A DNA stretch of 64,000 nucleotides from Bacteroides helcogenes P 36-108. GTDB lineage: Bacteria; Bacteroidota; Bacteroidia; Bacteroidales; Bacteroidaceae. The position numbers were made by a program, and so were the translations under genes. The notes beneath the pieces were generated by a model. The model worked only from the letters and a program-made list of their open reading frames with translations, had not been told where the DNA came from and made no database searches. Each line of letters starts with the position of its first letter. Within the stretch, counting starts at the first letter, position 1. Shown in pieces: positions 18,881 through 27,007 of the stretch. The stretch is taken from the NCBI RefSeq assembly GCF_000186225.1, contig NC_014933.1, forward strand, positions 1-64,000, written 5' to 3'.

Positions 18881-19405
18881 TCATGAACTTCGTTTTCGTT
18901 TTCGCTTCTTTTCCTGCTCTACTGCCTCGGCAACCACAGGTTTATTCTCAAAACGTTTGGTATAATTAGTATAATCAGGGACAGTACGTTCATATATTGG
19001 ATCAAGGAACAGCGGGCTGGAAATGATATGATCTGCCGTGCTTCGATTACAACAGAAAACAATATTCTCTACACTTGCGAGACGCGTCAACGCCTTCACA
19101 TCCGTATCATGCGGTTGGAGAGTCATCGGATCTGTGAAAAAAAACAAGTAATCAATTTCTCCGTCCACAATGCGCGACCCCATCTGCTGATCACCACCTA
19201 AAGGACCAGATTTGAGAATTGTAAAATCCCACTCTACATCAGGATGCTTTTCTTTCAGTGCCTCAAGAATAAGAGTACCGGTAGTTCCCGTACAATAAAA
19301 CTTATGTCCCATCAGCAATTCCGAATTCCAGAGCACCCATTCTATGAGATCTTTCTTCATAGCATCGTGTGCCACCAATCCAATTTTTCTAATTAATTTT
19401 TCCAT
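18881..19405 (-). CDS. mgsA: methylglyoxal synthase
   Basis: Cytoplasmic lyase turning dihydroxyacetone phosphate into methylglyoxal and phosphate, a bypass that relieves sugar-phosphate build-up. IGLVAHDAMKKDLIEW is the usual start, KFYCTGTTG binds phosphate, SGPLGGDQQMG carries the catalytic Asp, and DYLFFFTDPMTLQPHDTDVKAL and CNRSTAD complete the fold. The frame opens nine codons upstream (19432), but MEKLIRKIGL at 19405 aligns with the family. A basic KRKRKRSS tail is a little unusual. Last gene of the mtaB-glycosyltransferase-mgsA run. Confidence 0.93.
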   Translation of the reverse strand: MEKLIRKIGLVAHDAMKKDLIEWVLWNSELLMGHKFYCTGTTGTLILEALKEKHPDVEWDFTILKSGPLGGDQQMGSRIVDGEIDYLFFFTDPMTLQPHDTDVKALTRLASVENIVFCCNRSTADHIISSPLFLDPIYERTVPDYTNYTKRFENKPVVAEAVEQEKKRKRKRSS

Positions 19406-19452
19406 AAGGCAATGTCTTTGAAGATTAAACAATCAGAAACCGATAACAGTTC

Positions 19453-20472
19453 TTACAATTGAGAAAAGAATTTCTTCCCATGCAAATAAAACTGCACTAA
19501 TATACTGTTTTTTGTCCGTTCCGGTATCACAGAAAGGCACGTTTTCCTTAGATTTTCCTCACGAGATGCAGCGAATGAGGAACGAAGCGAGACATAGGCA
19601 CGACGTGCACGAACCACGGCCCAAGCATTGGGAAACTGCCCGCGCAAGAAGAAGTTCAACGCTGCCACATAGTCCAATACAGCACGCACACGCATCACGG
19701 AAGTTAAATCTTCCTGCGGCAAATTCTTATACAGCATAACAAGATTGTTACGGAAATTAAGGAAAGTCTTACAGGGATTCTCTTTTTTCAGGGTAGCACC
19801 ACCCACATGGAACACCACACTTTGAGGAACACAGACCAATCCACGTCCACGGGCGCGAAGTCGCCAGCATAAATCAATTTCTTCCATATGGGCAAAGAAA
19901 CGCCCGTCCAACCCGCCTGCTTCCAGATAATCTTTTAAACGGATAAACAAAGCCGCCCCTGTAGCCCAGAATACGGGAAGCACCGTGTCATACTGTCCCC
20001 TGTCCGCCTCTACCATGCCCATGACTCGTCCCCGGCAGAAAGGATATCCATAACGGTCGATAAAGCCACCTGCTGCTCCGGCATATTCGAACTCCTCTCT
20101 TTTTCGCCAACTGCGTATCTTCGGCTGGCATGCAGCCACATCCGTATGAGTGTCCATATATTCCTGCAACGGCATAAGCCAATTCTCAGTCACCTCCACA
20201 TCGGAGTTTAGCAATACAACATACTCCGCTGCATCCACCTGGCTCAATGCCAGATTATATCCATCAGCAAAGCCATGATTCTCACCTAACAATATCTGGC
20301 GCACGGAAGGAAATTCACAACGAAGCATTTCCACGGAAGCATCCGTCGATCCATTATCCGCGACGTAAACTGCTACCCCGTCCGCTTTGGAAAAACGCAC
20401 TACAGAAGGCAAAAACGAACGGAGCATATCGCATCCGTTCCAATTCAATATGACAACAGCTATCTTATCCAT
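19453..20472 (-). CDS. glycosyltransferase family 2, rhamnosyltransferase-like
   Basis: A GT-A fold transferase using a nucleotide sugar; acceptor unknown. KIAVVILNWNGCDMLRSFLPSV and YVADNGSTDASVEML form the nucleotide-binding half, NSDVEV is the DxD-type metal motif, and FFAHMEEIDLCWRLRARG is the ED-rich catalytic segment typical of rhamnosyl/galactofuranosyl-type GT2 enzymes. 339 residues, no transmembrane helix, probably membrane-associated. It starts 12 bp after mtaB, so it is in an operon with it; there is no neighbouring polysaccharide cluster to indicate the product. Confidence 0.85.
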   Translation of the reverse strand: MDKIAVVILNWNGCDMLRSFLPSVVRFSKADGVAVYVADNGSTDASVEMLRCEFPSVRQILLGENHGFADGYNLALSQVDAAEYVVLLNSDVEVTENWLMPLQEYMDTHTDVAACQPKIRSWRKREEFEYAGAAGGFIDRYGYPFCRGRVMGMVEADRGQYDTVLPVFWATGAALFIRLKDYLEAGGLDGRFFAHMEEIDLCWRLRARGRGLVCVPQSVVFHVGGATLKKENPCKTFLNFRNNLVMLYKNLPQEDLTSVMRVRAVLDYVAALNFFLRGQFPNAWAVVRARRAYVSLRSSFAASREENLRKTCLSVIPERTKNSILVQFYLHGKKFFSQL

Positions 20473-20484
20473 ATATTTCAGGTC

Positions 20485-21804
20485 TCACCTCAAGACTTCA
20501 CCGGACAAAGCGGTACTATCTTCATTGAAATCTCCAAGACGAACCGGCATCACCTGATTATCCAAAGAATCATCATGAGGCACTTCCACACGAATATAAT
20601 TGGCAGTGAAACCATGCATCGGAGCTCCCTGTTTGGAACGTTCCAACAAAACCGGCATTACGCTGCCGATATGACGGGCGTAGAACGCACGGGTTTTCTC
20701 CTCCGAAAGCTCCAACAGACGTCGGCTCCGTTCATGTTTTTCTGCAGGAGACACTACATGGTCTATTTTCAAGGCCTGTGTGCCGGGACGTTCCGAATAG
20801 CTGAACACATGAAGTTGCGTCACATCCATACTTCCGATAAACTGATATGCTTGTTCAAAATACTCTTCCGTTTCACCCCGCGTCCCTACAATAACATCTA
20901 CACCGATAAAAGCATCGGGCATCACCTCTTTTATCCTCCTTATCTTAGATGCAAACAAGGCAGTATCATAACGACGGCGCATCAGTTTCAACACCTCGTC
21001 GCTACCCGATTGCAAAGGAATATGAAAATGGGGCATAAAACGCCGCGAACCAGCCACATATTCTATAATTTCATCTGTCAGCAAATTAGGTTCAATGGAA
21101 GAAATACGATAGCGTTCAATACCTTCCACTCCATCCAGCGCCTTTACCAAATCAAAAAAAGTTTCTCCCGTACTTTTACCGAAATCACCTATATTGACAC
21201 CTGTAAGCACTATTTCCTTTCCGCCATCGGCCACTGCCTGCCGGGCTTGCTCCACCATTGATGCAACAGTACCGTTGCGGCTACGACCACGGGCAAAGGG
21301 AATAGTGCAATATGAGCAATAATAATCGCAGCCATCTTGAACTTTCAGGAAAAAGCGTGTCCTGTCACCACGTGAGCATGAAGGAGCAAACGAATGAATA
21401 TCCTTGAGAACCGATGTATATGCCTCACCCGTTTCATGTTTCTGTAAATTTCCCAAGTACTGCAAGAGATCCTTTTTTTGTTCAGCACCCAAAACAACAT
21501 CCACTCCTTCTATCTTGGCCACAGCTTCAGGCTTCAATTGGGCATAACAACCTGTCACCACCACAAAAGCTCCCGGATGCTGTTTCACCAATCGATGAAT
21601 AGCCTGGCGGCATTTCTTGTCTGCCACTTCCGTCACCGAACAGGTATTCACCACACAAATATCCGCTTTTTCCCCCTTACGCACCGTACGCACGCCGGCT
21701 TCCCGCAAAATCTTACCGATAGTAGAAGTTTCCGAAAAGTTCAGTTTACACCCTAATGTATAGTAAACTGCCGTCTTATCTTGAAATACATTGGTATCTA
21801 TCAT
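20485..21804 (-). CDS. mtaB: tRNA t6A37 methylthiotransferase
   Basis: Radical SAM enzyme adding a methylthio group to t6A37 of tRNAs reading ANN codons. N-terminal UPF0004 domain with YTLGCKLNFSE, NTCSVTEVADKKCRQ and VTGCYAQ (three cysteines for the second FeS cluster), then the radical SAM motif CDYYCSYCTIP (CxxxCxxC), and a C-terminal TRAM-like segment. TLGCKLN and the length favour MtaB over MiaB or RimO. The open frame runs nine codons further (21831), but the promoter box at 21829-21836 makes the ATG at 21804 more likely, giving 439 residues. First gene of a three-gene operon. Confidence 0.92.
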   Translation of the reverse strand: MIDTNVFQDKTAVYYTLGCKLNFSETSTIGKILREAGVRTVRKGEKADICVVNTCSVTEVADKKCRQAIHRLVKQHPGAFVVVTGCYAQLKPEAVAKIEGVDVVLGAEQKKDLLQYLGNLQKHETGEAYTSVLKDIHSFAPSCSRGDRTRFFLKVQDGCDYYCSYCTIPFARGRSRNGTVASMVEQARQAVADGGKEIVLTGVNIGDFGKSTGETFFDLVKALDGVEGIERYRISSIEPNLLTDEIIEYVAGSRRFMPHFHIPLQSGSDEVLKLMRRRYDTALFASKIRRIKEVMPDAFIGVDVIVGTRGETEEYFEQAYQFIGSMDVTQLHVFSYSERPGTQALKIDHVVSPAEKHERSRRLLELSEEKTRAFYARHIGSVMPVLLERSKQGAPMHGFTANYIRVEVPHDDSLDNQVMPVRLGDFNEDSTALSGEVLR

Positions 21805-21828
21805 GAGCTTATAAACACATTTTCGTTG

Positions 21829-21836
21829 CAAAGATA
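21829..21836 (-). promoter_or_regulatory. -7 box of the mtaB operon
   Basis: TATCTTTG on the minus strand, 24 bp before the chosen mtaB ATG. It fixes the start downstream of the longest possible frame. Confidence 0.6.
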
Positions 21837-21858
21837 TACATTATTAATCTATTTTTCC

Positions 21859-21866
21859 TACTTTTG
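21859..21866 (+). promoter_or_regulatory. -7 box of the acyl-CoA synthetase gene
   Basis: TACTTTTG, 23 bp before the ATG at 21890, matches TAnnTTTG. It faces the mtaB promoter across about 23 bp, so the two divergent promoters nearly abut. Confidence 0.55.
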
Positions 21867-21889
21867 CACACTCAACAATAAAATGTGCA

Positions 21890-23572
21890 ATGATACAAGA
21901 AAATTTCATCAAACTATACGAGCATAGTTTTCGTGAGAATTGGGACCTTCCCTGCTATACAGATTATGGAGAAAATGAAAGTTATACCTACGGACAGGTA
22001 GCGCAAGAGATTGCCAAACTGCATCTGCTTTTCAAGCATTGCCAGCTTCGCCGCGGTGATAAAATTGCCATTATCGGTAAGAACAACGCACGTTGGTGCA
22101 TTGCTTATATGGCCACAGTCACTTACGGCGGTATTGTAGTTCCTATCTTGCAAGACTTCAATCCAAATGATGTACACCACATCGTAAATCATTCGGAATC
22201 TGTATTCCTCTTTACCAGCGATGTCATCTGGGAACATTTGGAAGAAGACCGCCTCACCGGCTTACGGGGCGTGTTCTCTTTAAGCGACTTCCGCTGCCTA
22301 TATCAGCGTGACGGAGAAACAATTCAGCGTTTCCTCAAACATTTGAGTGGAGAAATGGACAGAAACTACCCGAAAGGTTTTCATAAAGAAAACGTTACTT
22401 ACACCGACCTTTCCAACGACAAAGTAATGCTGCTTAACTATACTTCAGGGACAACAGGATTCAGCAAAGGAGTTATGCTGACCGGAAACAACCTGGCAGG
22501 CAACGTCACCTTTGGAATACGCACCGGATTATTGAAGAAAGGAGATAAAGTTCTGTCTTTCCTTCCATTGGCTCATGCTTATGGTTGCGCATTCGATTTT
22601 CTTACGGCAACTGCCGTGGGCACACATGTCACCCTGTTAGGGAAAGTGCCTTCACCCAAAATCCTGATGAAAGCTTTTGAAGAGGTTAAACCCAATCTGA
22701 TTATAACCGTCCCTCTTGTCATCGAAAAGATATACAAAAATGTTATCCAGCCCATCATCAACAAAAAAGCAATGAAATGGGCACTCAGCATTCCCTTATT
22801 GGACGGACAAATCTACGGGCAAATACGTAAGAAACTGATCGATGCCCTCGGCGGACGTTTCAAAGAGGTGATTATAGGTGGAGCCGCCATGAATCCTGAA
22901 GTAGAAGAGTTTTTCCACCGTATCAAATTTCCATTCACAATCGGTTATGGTATGACCGAATGCGCTCCACTTATCAGCTACGCTCCATGGAATGAATTTG
23001 TGCCAACCTCTTCGGGACGCGTGCTCGATATTATGGAAGCACGTATCCATAAAGAAAATCCCAATGACAAACTCGGTGAAATACAAGTACGCGGTGAAAA
23101 TGTAATGGTAGGCTATTACAAGAATCCCGAAGCTACCCAAGAGGTATTCACCAAAGACGGCTGGTTACGTACAGGAGACTTGGGAACTTTGGATGAAAAC
23201 AGCAATCTCTATATCCGTGGACGTAGTAAAACCATGATTCTCAGTTCCAGTGGGCAAAACATATTTCCCGAAGAAATTGAAGCGCGTCTCAACAACTTGC
23301 CTTTTGTCTTAGAGAGCCTCGTGATTGAGCGTAATAAAAAGCTGATTGCTCTGGTCTATGCCGACTATGAAGCGTTGGACTCATTAGGACTGAACCAATC
23401 GGACAATCTTAAAACCATTATGGATGAAAATCTCAAAAACCTGAACAACAGTGTAGCTGCTTACGAAAAAGTAAGCCAGATACAACTTTATCCTACCGAG
23501 TTCGAGAAAACACCCAAAAGAAGTATCAAAAGATACTTATACAACAGCATTGCTGAAAATGAAATTGTATAA
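21890..23572 (+). CDS. AMP-binding long-chain acyl-CoA synthetase
   Basis: Activates fatty acids to acyl-CoA through an acyl-AMP intermediate. The ATP/AMP motif YTSGTTGFSKGVMLT lies near residues 185-199; GYGMTECAPLISYAP (A5) and DGWLRTGDLGTLDENSNLYIRGRSKTMI (A7-A8 hinge) follow, and TPKRSIKRYLY near the end holds the A10 lysine. 560 residues, no membrane anchor. Monocistronic. Likely role is recycling of host or membrane fatty acids; long-chain specificity is inferred from family resemblance. Confidence 0.88.
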   Translation: MIQENFIKLYEHSFRENWDLPCYTDYGENESYTYGQVAQEIAKLHLLFKHCQLRRGDKIAIIGKNNARWCIAYMATVTYGGIVVPILQDFNPNDVHHIVNHSESVFLFTSDVIWEHLEEDRLTGLRGVFSLSDFRCLYQRDGETIQRFLKHLSGEMDRNYPKGFHKENVTYTDLSNDKVMLLNYTSGTTGFSKGVMLTGNNLAGNVTFGIRTGLLKKGDKVLSFLPLAHAYGCAFDFLTATAVGTHVTLLGKVPSPKILMKAFEEVKPNLIITVPLVIEKIYKNVIQPIINKKAMKWALSIPLLDGQIYGQIRKKLIDALGGRFKEVIIGGAAMNPEVEEFFHRIKFPFTIGYGMTECAPLISYAPWNEFVPTSSGRVLDIMEARIHKENPNDKLGEIQVRGENVMVGYYKNPEATQEVFTKDGWLRTGDLGTLDENSNLYIRGRSKTMILSSSGQNIFPEEIEARLNNLPFVLESLVIERNKKLIALVYADYEALDSLGLNQSDNLKTIMDENLKNLNNSVAAYEKVSQIQLYPTEFEKTPKRSIKRYLYNSIAENEIV

Positions 23573-23684
23573 ACCATATACATATTCCATTGAATATCAC
23601 TATATTACAAAAAGTTACATTCCAAGCTCGAAAAAAAGCTAAAAAAAAGTTGGGGTTTGGAGAACAACATATTTAAAAAGTACA

Positions 23685-23692
23685 TACCTTTG
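23685..23692 (+). promoter_or_regulatory. -7 box of the small lipoprotein gene
   Basis: TACCTTTG lies 52 bp before the ATG. The upstream stretch is A-rich, which in other bacteria raises promoter strength. Confidence 0.55.
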
Positions 23693-23744
23693 CAACGTTT
23701 TAATAAAGCAATTGATTGTATTACGTTTTTAAAAAGTAAAGAAA

Positions 23745-23954
23745 ATGAAAAAATTAGTTTTGATGGCAGCAGCTATCGTAGCAGTATCTTTCGCATCTTG
23801 TGGCAACAAAGCAGCTAACGCTGAACAAGCAACAGCCGATTCAATCCGTATCGCTGATTCAATCGCAGCTGTAGAAGCAGCCGCAGCCGAAGCAGCAGCC
23901 GCTGCAGCAGCAGATACTGTATCAGGAGATAGCGTAGCAGTTGTAGCTGAATAA
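23745..23954 (+). CDS. small alanine-rich lipoprotein of unknown function
   Basis: 69 residues. A lipoprotein signal peptide with lipobox SFASC (Cys20) precedes a mature chain of 50 residues made mostly of Ala, Glu, Asp and Ser, including an AAAAEAAAAAAA run and repeated ADSI units (ADSIRIADSIAAVEA), likely helical and acidic. It has its own promoter and a strong terminator, the signature of a discrete, well-expressed gene. I do not recognise a family; size and make-up recall abundant periplasmic lipoproteins such as Lpp, without its heptads or C-terminal lysine. Confidence 0.8.
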   Translation: MKKLVLMAAAIVAVSFASCGNKAANAEQATADSIRIADSIAAVEAAAAEAAAAAAADTVSGDSVAVVAE

Positions 23955-23981
23955 TTTTCAGTACAACACTTGAGAGAATTG

Positions 23982-24020
23982 AAAGTCTGACGTGCGAAAG
24001 CACACCAGACTTTTTTTTAT
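23982..24020 (+). terminator. terminator of the small lipoprotein gene
   Basis: AAAGTCTG pairs with CAGACTTT, enclosing an inner GTGC-GAAA-GCAC tetraloop hairpin, followed by eight T. A very strong rho-independent terminator. Confidence 0.9.
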
Positions 24021-24075
24021 GCCCTTTCAATTCATTGCAAAATGAATTATCACTTAACCCCAATGGGACATATAC

Positions 24076-24112
24076 AAAAAAGCCCGATTACTCAAAGAGC
24101 AACCGGGCTTTT
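24076..24112 (-). terminator. terminator of the rpsF-rpsR-rplI operon
   Basis: On the minus strand AAAGCCCG and CGGGCTTT form the stem, followed by a run of T, about 18 bp past the rplI stop. Symmetry allows it to act in both directions. Confidence 0.88.
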
Positions 24113-24129
24113 CCATATATAAAGTTGAA

Positions 24130-24579
24130 TTATGCTTCTTCAGCAACTACTTCAAAAGGAATCTCTACAGAAACCTCCTTATGCAATTTAACGATAGCCT
24201 TATAGCTACCAACTTCTTTTACTGCGTCTTTTACAACGATGATCTTACGATCAATGCTGTGTCCCAGTTTAGCCAATTCTTCAGCAATCTGAATATTACC
24301 AACAGAACCAAAGATAGTACCGGTAGAGCTAACTTTAGTAGCGATTTTCAAAGATACACCCTCTAACTTAGCAGCCAATTCTTCAGCATCCTTTTTGATT
24401 TTTTCCAGCTTGTGAGCACGTTGCTTCAAATCTTCAGCCAGCATTTTCTTTGCAGAAGGAGAAGCGATGACAGCTTTTCCAGTCGGGATAAGGAAGTTAC
24501 GACCATAACCGGACTTAACAGTTACGATGTCATTCTTATAACCCAAGTTTACTACGTCTTCTTTTAATATAATTTCCAT
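24130..24579 (-). CDS. rplI: 50S ribosomal protein bL9
   Basis: Structural protein of the large subunit near the L1 stalk. [36 protein letters not shown] is the standard N-terminal domain; a long helix and a C-terminal domain follow. 149 residues, normal. Third gene of rpsF-rpsR-rplI. Unlike almost every other gene here it has a strong Shine-Dalgarno (AGGAGGAGG) five bases before the ATG. Confidence 0.98.
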   Translation of the reverse strand: MEIILKEDVVNLGYKNDIVTVKSGYGRNFLIPTGKAVIASPSAKKMLAEDLKQRAHKLEKIKKDAEELAAKLEGVSLKIATKVSSTGTIFGSVGNIQIAEELAKLGHSIDRKIIVVKDAVKEVGSYKAIVKLHKEVSVEIPFEVVAEEA

Positions 24580-24584
24580 ACTTT

Positions 24585-24593
24585 CCTCCTCCT
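24585..24593 (-). promoter_or_regulatory. strong Shine-Dalgarno of rplI
   Basis: AGGAGGAGG on the minus strand, ending five bases before the rplI ATG, complementary to the 16S rRNA CCUCC. Unusual for Bacteroides, whose genes mostly lack such sites. Confidence 0.85.
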
Positions 24594-24594
24594 A

Positions 24595-24867
24595 TTATTT
24601 CATCATGTCAGTTACATAAGGAAGCAACGCCAAATGACGTGCTCTTTTCACAGCTTGAGCTACACGACGCTGGAACTTCAAAGAAGTACCTGTAATACGA
24701 CGCGGAAGAATCTTGCCTTGCTCATTCAAGAATTTCTTCAAGAATTCAGGGTCTTTGTAATCGATGTACTTAATACCACTTTTTTTGAAACGGCAGTATT
24801 TTTTCTTTTTTACATCTACTGAGGGCGGAGTTAAATATCTGATTTCTGATTGAACTTGTTGTGCCAT
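24595..24867 (-). CDS. rpsR: 30S ribosomal protein bS18
   Basis: Small-subunit protein that pairs with bS6 on the platform. [67 protein letters not shown] is conserved across bacteria. 90 residues. It starts two bases after the rpsF stop and is preceded by a perfect AAAGGAGG lying inside the end of rpsF, so its translation depends on, or competes with, rpsF termination. Confidence 0.98.
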   Translation of the reverse strand: MAQQVQSEIRYLTPPSVDVKKKKYCRFKKSGIKYIDYKDPEFLKKFLNEQGKILPRRITGTSLKFQRRVAQAVKRARHLALLPYVTDMMK

Positions 24868-24869
24868 GA

Positions 24870-25214
24870 TTAATCCTCCTTTTTAGTTGATTTAACACTT
24901 CTTCTCTTCGCAGCATATTCGGCAGCGTATTTATCTTGCTTGAAAGTCAAGAAGCGGATAACGCGCTCGTCACGACGGAAGTTTATTTCCAATTTCTCAA
25001 TAACAGTAGGTTCTGCATTGAACTCAATCAGTTGATAAAAACCGGTTGACTTTTTCTGGATTGGATAAGCCAGCTTTTTCAGTCCCCAGTTTTCTTCATT
25101 TACAATCTCAGCACCTTCAGAAGTGAGGATGCCTTTGAATTTTTCTACCGCTTCCTTCATCTGAACATCAGACAAAACGGGAGTCAAAATGAAAACGGTT
25201 TCGTATTGATTCAT
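24870..25214 (-). CDS. rpsF: 30S ribosomal protein bS6
   Basis: Platform protein that binds bS18. [30 protein letters not shown] and [21 protein letters not shown] are typical, as is [14 protein letters not shown] start two codons earlier (25220) is possible, but MNQYE aligns with bS6 from other phyla; this gives 114 residues. First gene of the ribosomal operon, with a short leader of about 40 nt from the promoter at 25263-25293 and no Shine-Dalgarno of its own. Confidence 0.97.
   Translation of the reverse strand: MNQYETVFILTPVLSDVQMKEAVEKFKGILTSEGAEIVNEENWGLKKLAYPIQKKSTGFYQLIEFNAEPTVIEKLEINFRRDERVIRFLTFKQDKYAAEYAAKRRSVKSTKKED
24875..24882 (-). promoter_or_regulatory. strong Shine-Dalgarno of rpsR embedded in rpsF
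   Basis: AAAGGAGG on the minus strand, seven bases before the rpsR ATG. The bases are the rpsF codons for the final Lys-Lys-Glu-Asp, so the last codons of bS6 encode the ribosome-binding site of bS18. Confidence 0.85.
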
Positions 25215-25262
25215 ACTCATTTAATTAATTAAATAAATTATTCGTTTATAAAATTGCGGGTG

Positions 25263-25293
25263 CAAAGGTAGAGATTTTATTTTGAACTACAAA
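25263..25293 (-). promoter_or_regulatory. promoter of the rpsF operon
   Basis: Minus strand TTTG (25293-25290), 19-bp spacer, TACCTTTG (25270-25263). A near-perfect Bacteroides promoter. Confidence 0.8.
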
Positions 25294-25396
25294 GATTTAA
25301 ATGTTTTTTTGTATCTCAGCACAGGAATCATCGCAAAAGCAAAATACCTCCAAACAGGACAATCCTCATCTCTAAAGTAAAAATAAGCCTGCTTAT

Positions 25397-25427
25397 TTTG
25401 TATTGTCTCCGGCTTACATTATCTTTG
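25397..25427 (+). promoter_or_regulatory. promoter of the marR-type gene
   Basis: TTTG at 25397-25400, 19-bp spacer, TATCTTTG at 25420-25427. The start point would fall about 18 bp before the ATG at 25452, ruling out the earlier start at 25398. Confidence 0.75.
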
Positions 25428-25451
25428 CAAAGTTGTTTAAACAATAATTTC

Positions 25452-25898
25452 ATGATAGAGCAATTCAACTTTGACATCCGACTTATATTTGCCATTTTAA
25501 ATGGCAAGGTATCGGCTGCCATCAACCGCAAGTTATCCCGCAACTTCCGCCAAAATGGTTTGGAAATCACTCCGGAACAATGGACAGTATTGATTTTTTT
25601 ATGGGAAAAAGATGGTGTAACGCAGCAAGAGTTGTGCAATGCAACCTTCAAAGACAAGCCCAGCATGACGCGTCTCATTGACAACATGGAACGCCAGCAT
25701 CTTGTGGTGCGCATATCTGATAAAAGAGATCGCCGTACCAATCTGATCCACCTTACCAAAGATGGAAGGGAATTGGAAGAACAGGCACGCATCATCGCCA
25801 ACCAAACTCTGAAAGAAGCCTTGCATGGTATTAACATTGAAGACCTAAGCATAAGCCAAGAGGTTTTGAGAAAAATTTTCTTCAATACTAAAGATTAG
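25452..25898 (+). CDS. MarR-family transcriptional regulator
   Basis: Winged helix-turn-helix dimeric regulator, usually of stress or efflux genes. ITPEQWTVLIFLWEKDGVTQQELCNATFKDKPSMTRLIDNME is the DNA-binding region and VVRISDKRDRRTNLIHLTKDGRELEE the wing with its DxRD motif. 148 residues from the ATG at 25452. It stands alone upstream of a small membrane protein gene, and divergent to the rpsF operon. Its target is not evident. Confidence 0.88.
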   Translation: MIEQFNFDIRLIFAILNGKVSAAINRKLSRNFRQNGLEITPEQWTVLIFLWEKDGVTQQELCNATFKDKPSMTRLIDNMERQHLVVRISDKRDRRTNLIHLTKDGRELEEQARIIANQTLKEALHGINIEDLSISQEVLRKIFFNTKD

Positions 25899-26046
25899 CT
25901 TAAACGGCAAGACAAGAAGGTGATAAACCAACTATTTAAGTTGAATAATAGTTTTTTTGCAAAAATAATTTCGCTTGTTAAAGAATTATGCTTTTCTTTG
26001 TGACAAGAATACGAAAGAATATAATAATCTATTAAAATACACACAC

Positions 26047-26223
26047 ATGAAAGGCTTATTAAAAAATCTGGGATTGATATTAATCTTGATTGGAGCAGTG
26101 GTTCTCATTGCATGTTCTTTTACCGGCAATGTTAACAACAATACCATTCTGGGTACATCAGTAGTTTTGGTAGTTGTAGGGTTAATCTCTTACATTGCAA
26201 TCAATAAGAAAATTGCAGATTAA
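26047..26223 (+). CDS. 58-residue two-helix membrane protein of unknown function
   Basis: Small integral membrane protein: MKGLLKNLGLILILIGAVVLIACSF is helix one, a polar NVNNNT turn follows, and LGTSVVLVVVGLISYIAI is helix two, ending NKKIAD. A longer frame starts at 25975, but its first 24 residues look like leader. A strong terminator follows immediately. I believe homologues occur at the same place in other Bacteroides, but no function is known to me. The Ala-Cys in helix one is not a convincing lipobox. Confidence 0.7.
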   Translation: MKGLLKNLGLILILIGAVVLIACSFTGNVNNNTILGTSVVLVVVGLISYIAINKKIAD

Positions 26224-26240
26224 TATCAGAAGAAGAAAAT

Positions 26241-26274
26241 AAAAAGGGCGGTTGTAAATGCAACCGCCCTTTTT
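26241..26274. terminator. bidirectional terminator
   Basis: Arms AAAAAGGGCGGTTG and CAACCGCCCTTTTT pair over 14 bp around a six-base loop, with T/A tracts both ways. It serves the small membrane protein gene and the convergent rprY. Confidence 0.92.
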
Positions 26275-26304
26275 ATTCTCTTCTTGCCGAATGAGCCAAT
26301 CTTC

Positions 26305-27006
26305 TCAGGCTTCAACCTCTGGAGTAATTAGTTTATAGCCCTTTCCATGGATATTGATGATTTCAATAGAATCATCCTCTTTCAGATGCTTGCGCAATTT
26401 CGTGATATACACATCCATGCTGCGTGCATTGAAGTAGTTGTCATCAATCCAGATAGTCTTCAACGCAAAGTCTCGTTGTAAAATCTCATTTGCATGTGCA
26501 CAAAGCAAGCCCAGCAGTTCAGACTCTTTGGTAGTCAGCTTGGTCTGCTGTTCGGGAGTCGATAAAATCTGCTTTTGCGTGTCAAACGTAAACTTACCGA
26601 TCTTATAAATATTGCTCTCCTTATTTTTCTTGCCACGCACACGTCTCAAGATAGCCTCAATTCTGAAAGTCAGTTCTTCCATACTGAACGGCTTAGTGAT
26701 ATAATCATCAGCACCAATTTTAAAACCTTCCAGAATATCTTCTTTCAAAGTTTTTGCCGTCAGGAAGATAATAGGAATTTCGGCATTTGCGGCACGTACC
26801 TCCTGAGCTAAAGTAAAACCGTCTTTTTTAGGCATCATCACGTCAAATACACACAAGTCGTATTTATTCTTCAGGAAAGCTTTGTATCCTGCTTCTCCAT
26901 CGGGATATAACTCGGCAGCGTAACCTTTTGCCTGTAAATATTCTCTTAAAAGCATGCCAAGATTCTCATCATCTTCGCATAATAAAATACGCAGTTTCTC
27001 GTCCAT
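26305..27006 (-). CDS. rprY: OmpR-family response regulator RprY
   Basis: DNA-binding partner of the RprX kinase. Receiver domain with acidic pocket ED (ILLCEDDENLG), phospho-acceptor Asp in CVFDVMMPKKDG, conserved Thr/Lys (FLTAKT, ITKPF); then a winged helix (TTKESELLGLLCAHANEILQR, SMDVYITKLRKHLK, GKGYKL). 233 residues from the ATG at 27006, one base past the rprX stop. In B. fragilis and P. gingivalis RprY has been tied to antibiotic response and to sodium and oxidative stress; the assignment rests on sequence I recall and the neighbouring kinase. Confidence 0.88.
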   Translation of the reverse strand: MDEKLRILLCEDDENLGMLLREYLQAKGYAAELYPDGEAGYKAFLKNKYDLCVFDVMMPKKDGFTLAQEVRAANAEIPIIFLTAKTLKEDILEGFKIGADDYITKPFSMEELTFRIEAILRRVRGKKNKESNIYKIGKFTFDTQKQILSTPEQQTKLTTKESELLGLLCAHANEILQRDFALKTIWIDDNYFNARSMDVYITKLRKHLKEDDSIEIINIHGKGYKLITPEVEA

Positions 27007-27007
27007 A

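Noticed and set aside
23815..24063. 82-codon leucine-rich frame antisense to the small lipoprotein
   Set aside because: Its start side covers both the terminator and the spacer; leucine/arginine richness is the mirror of the GCA/GCC alanine run.
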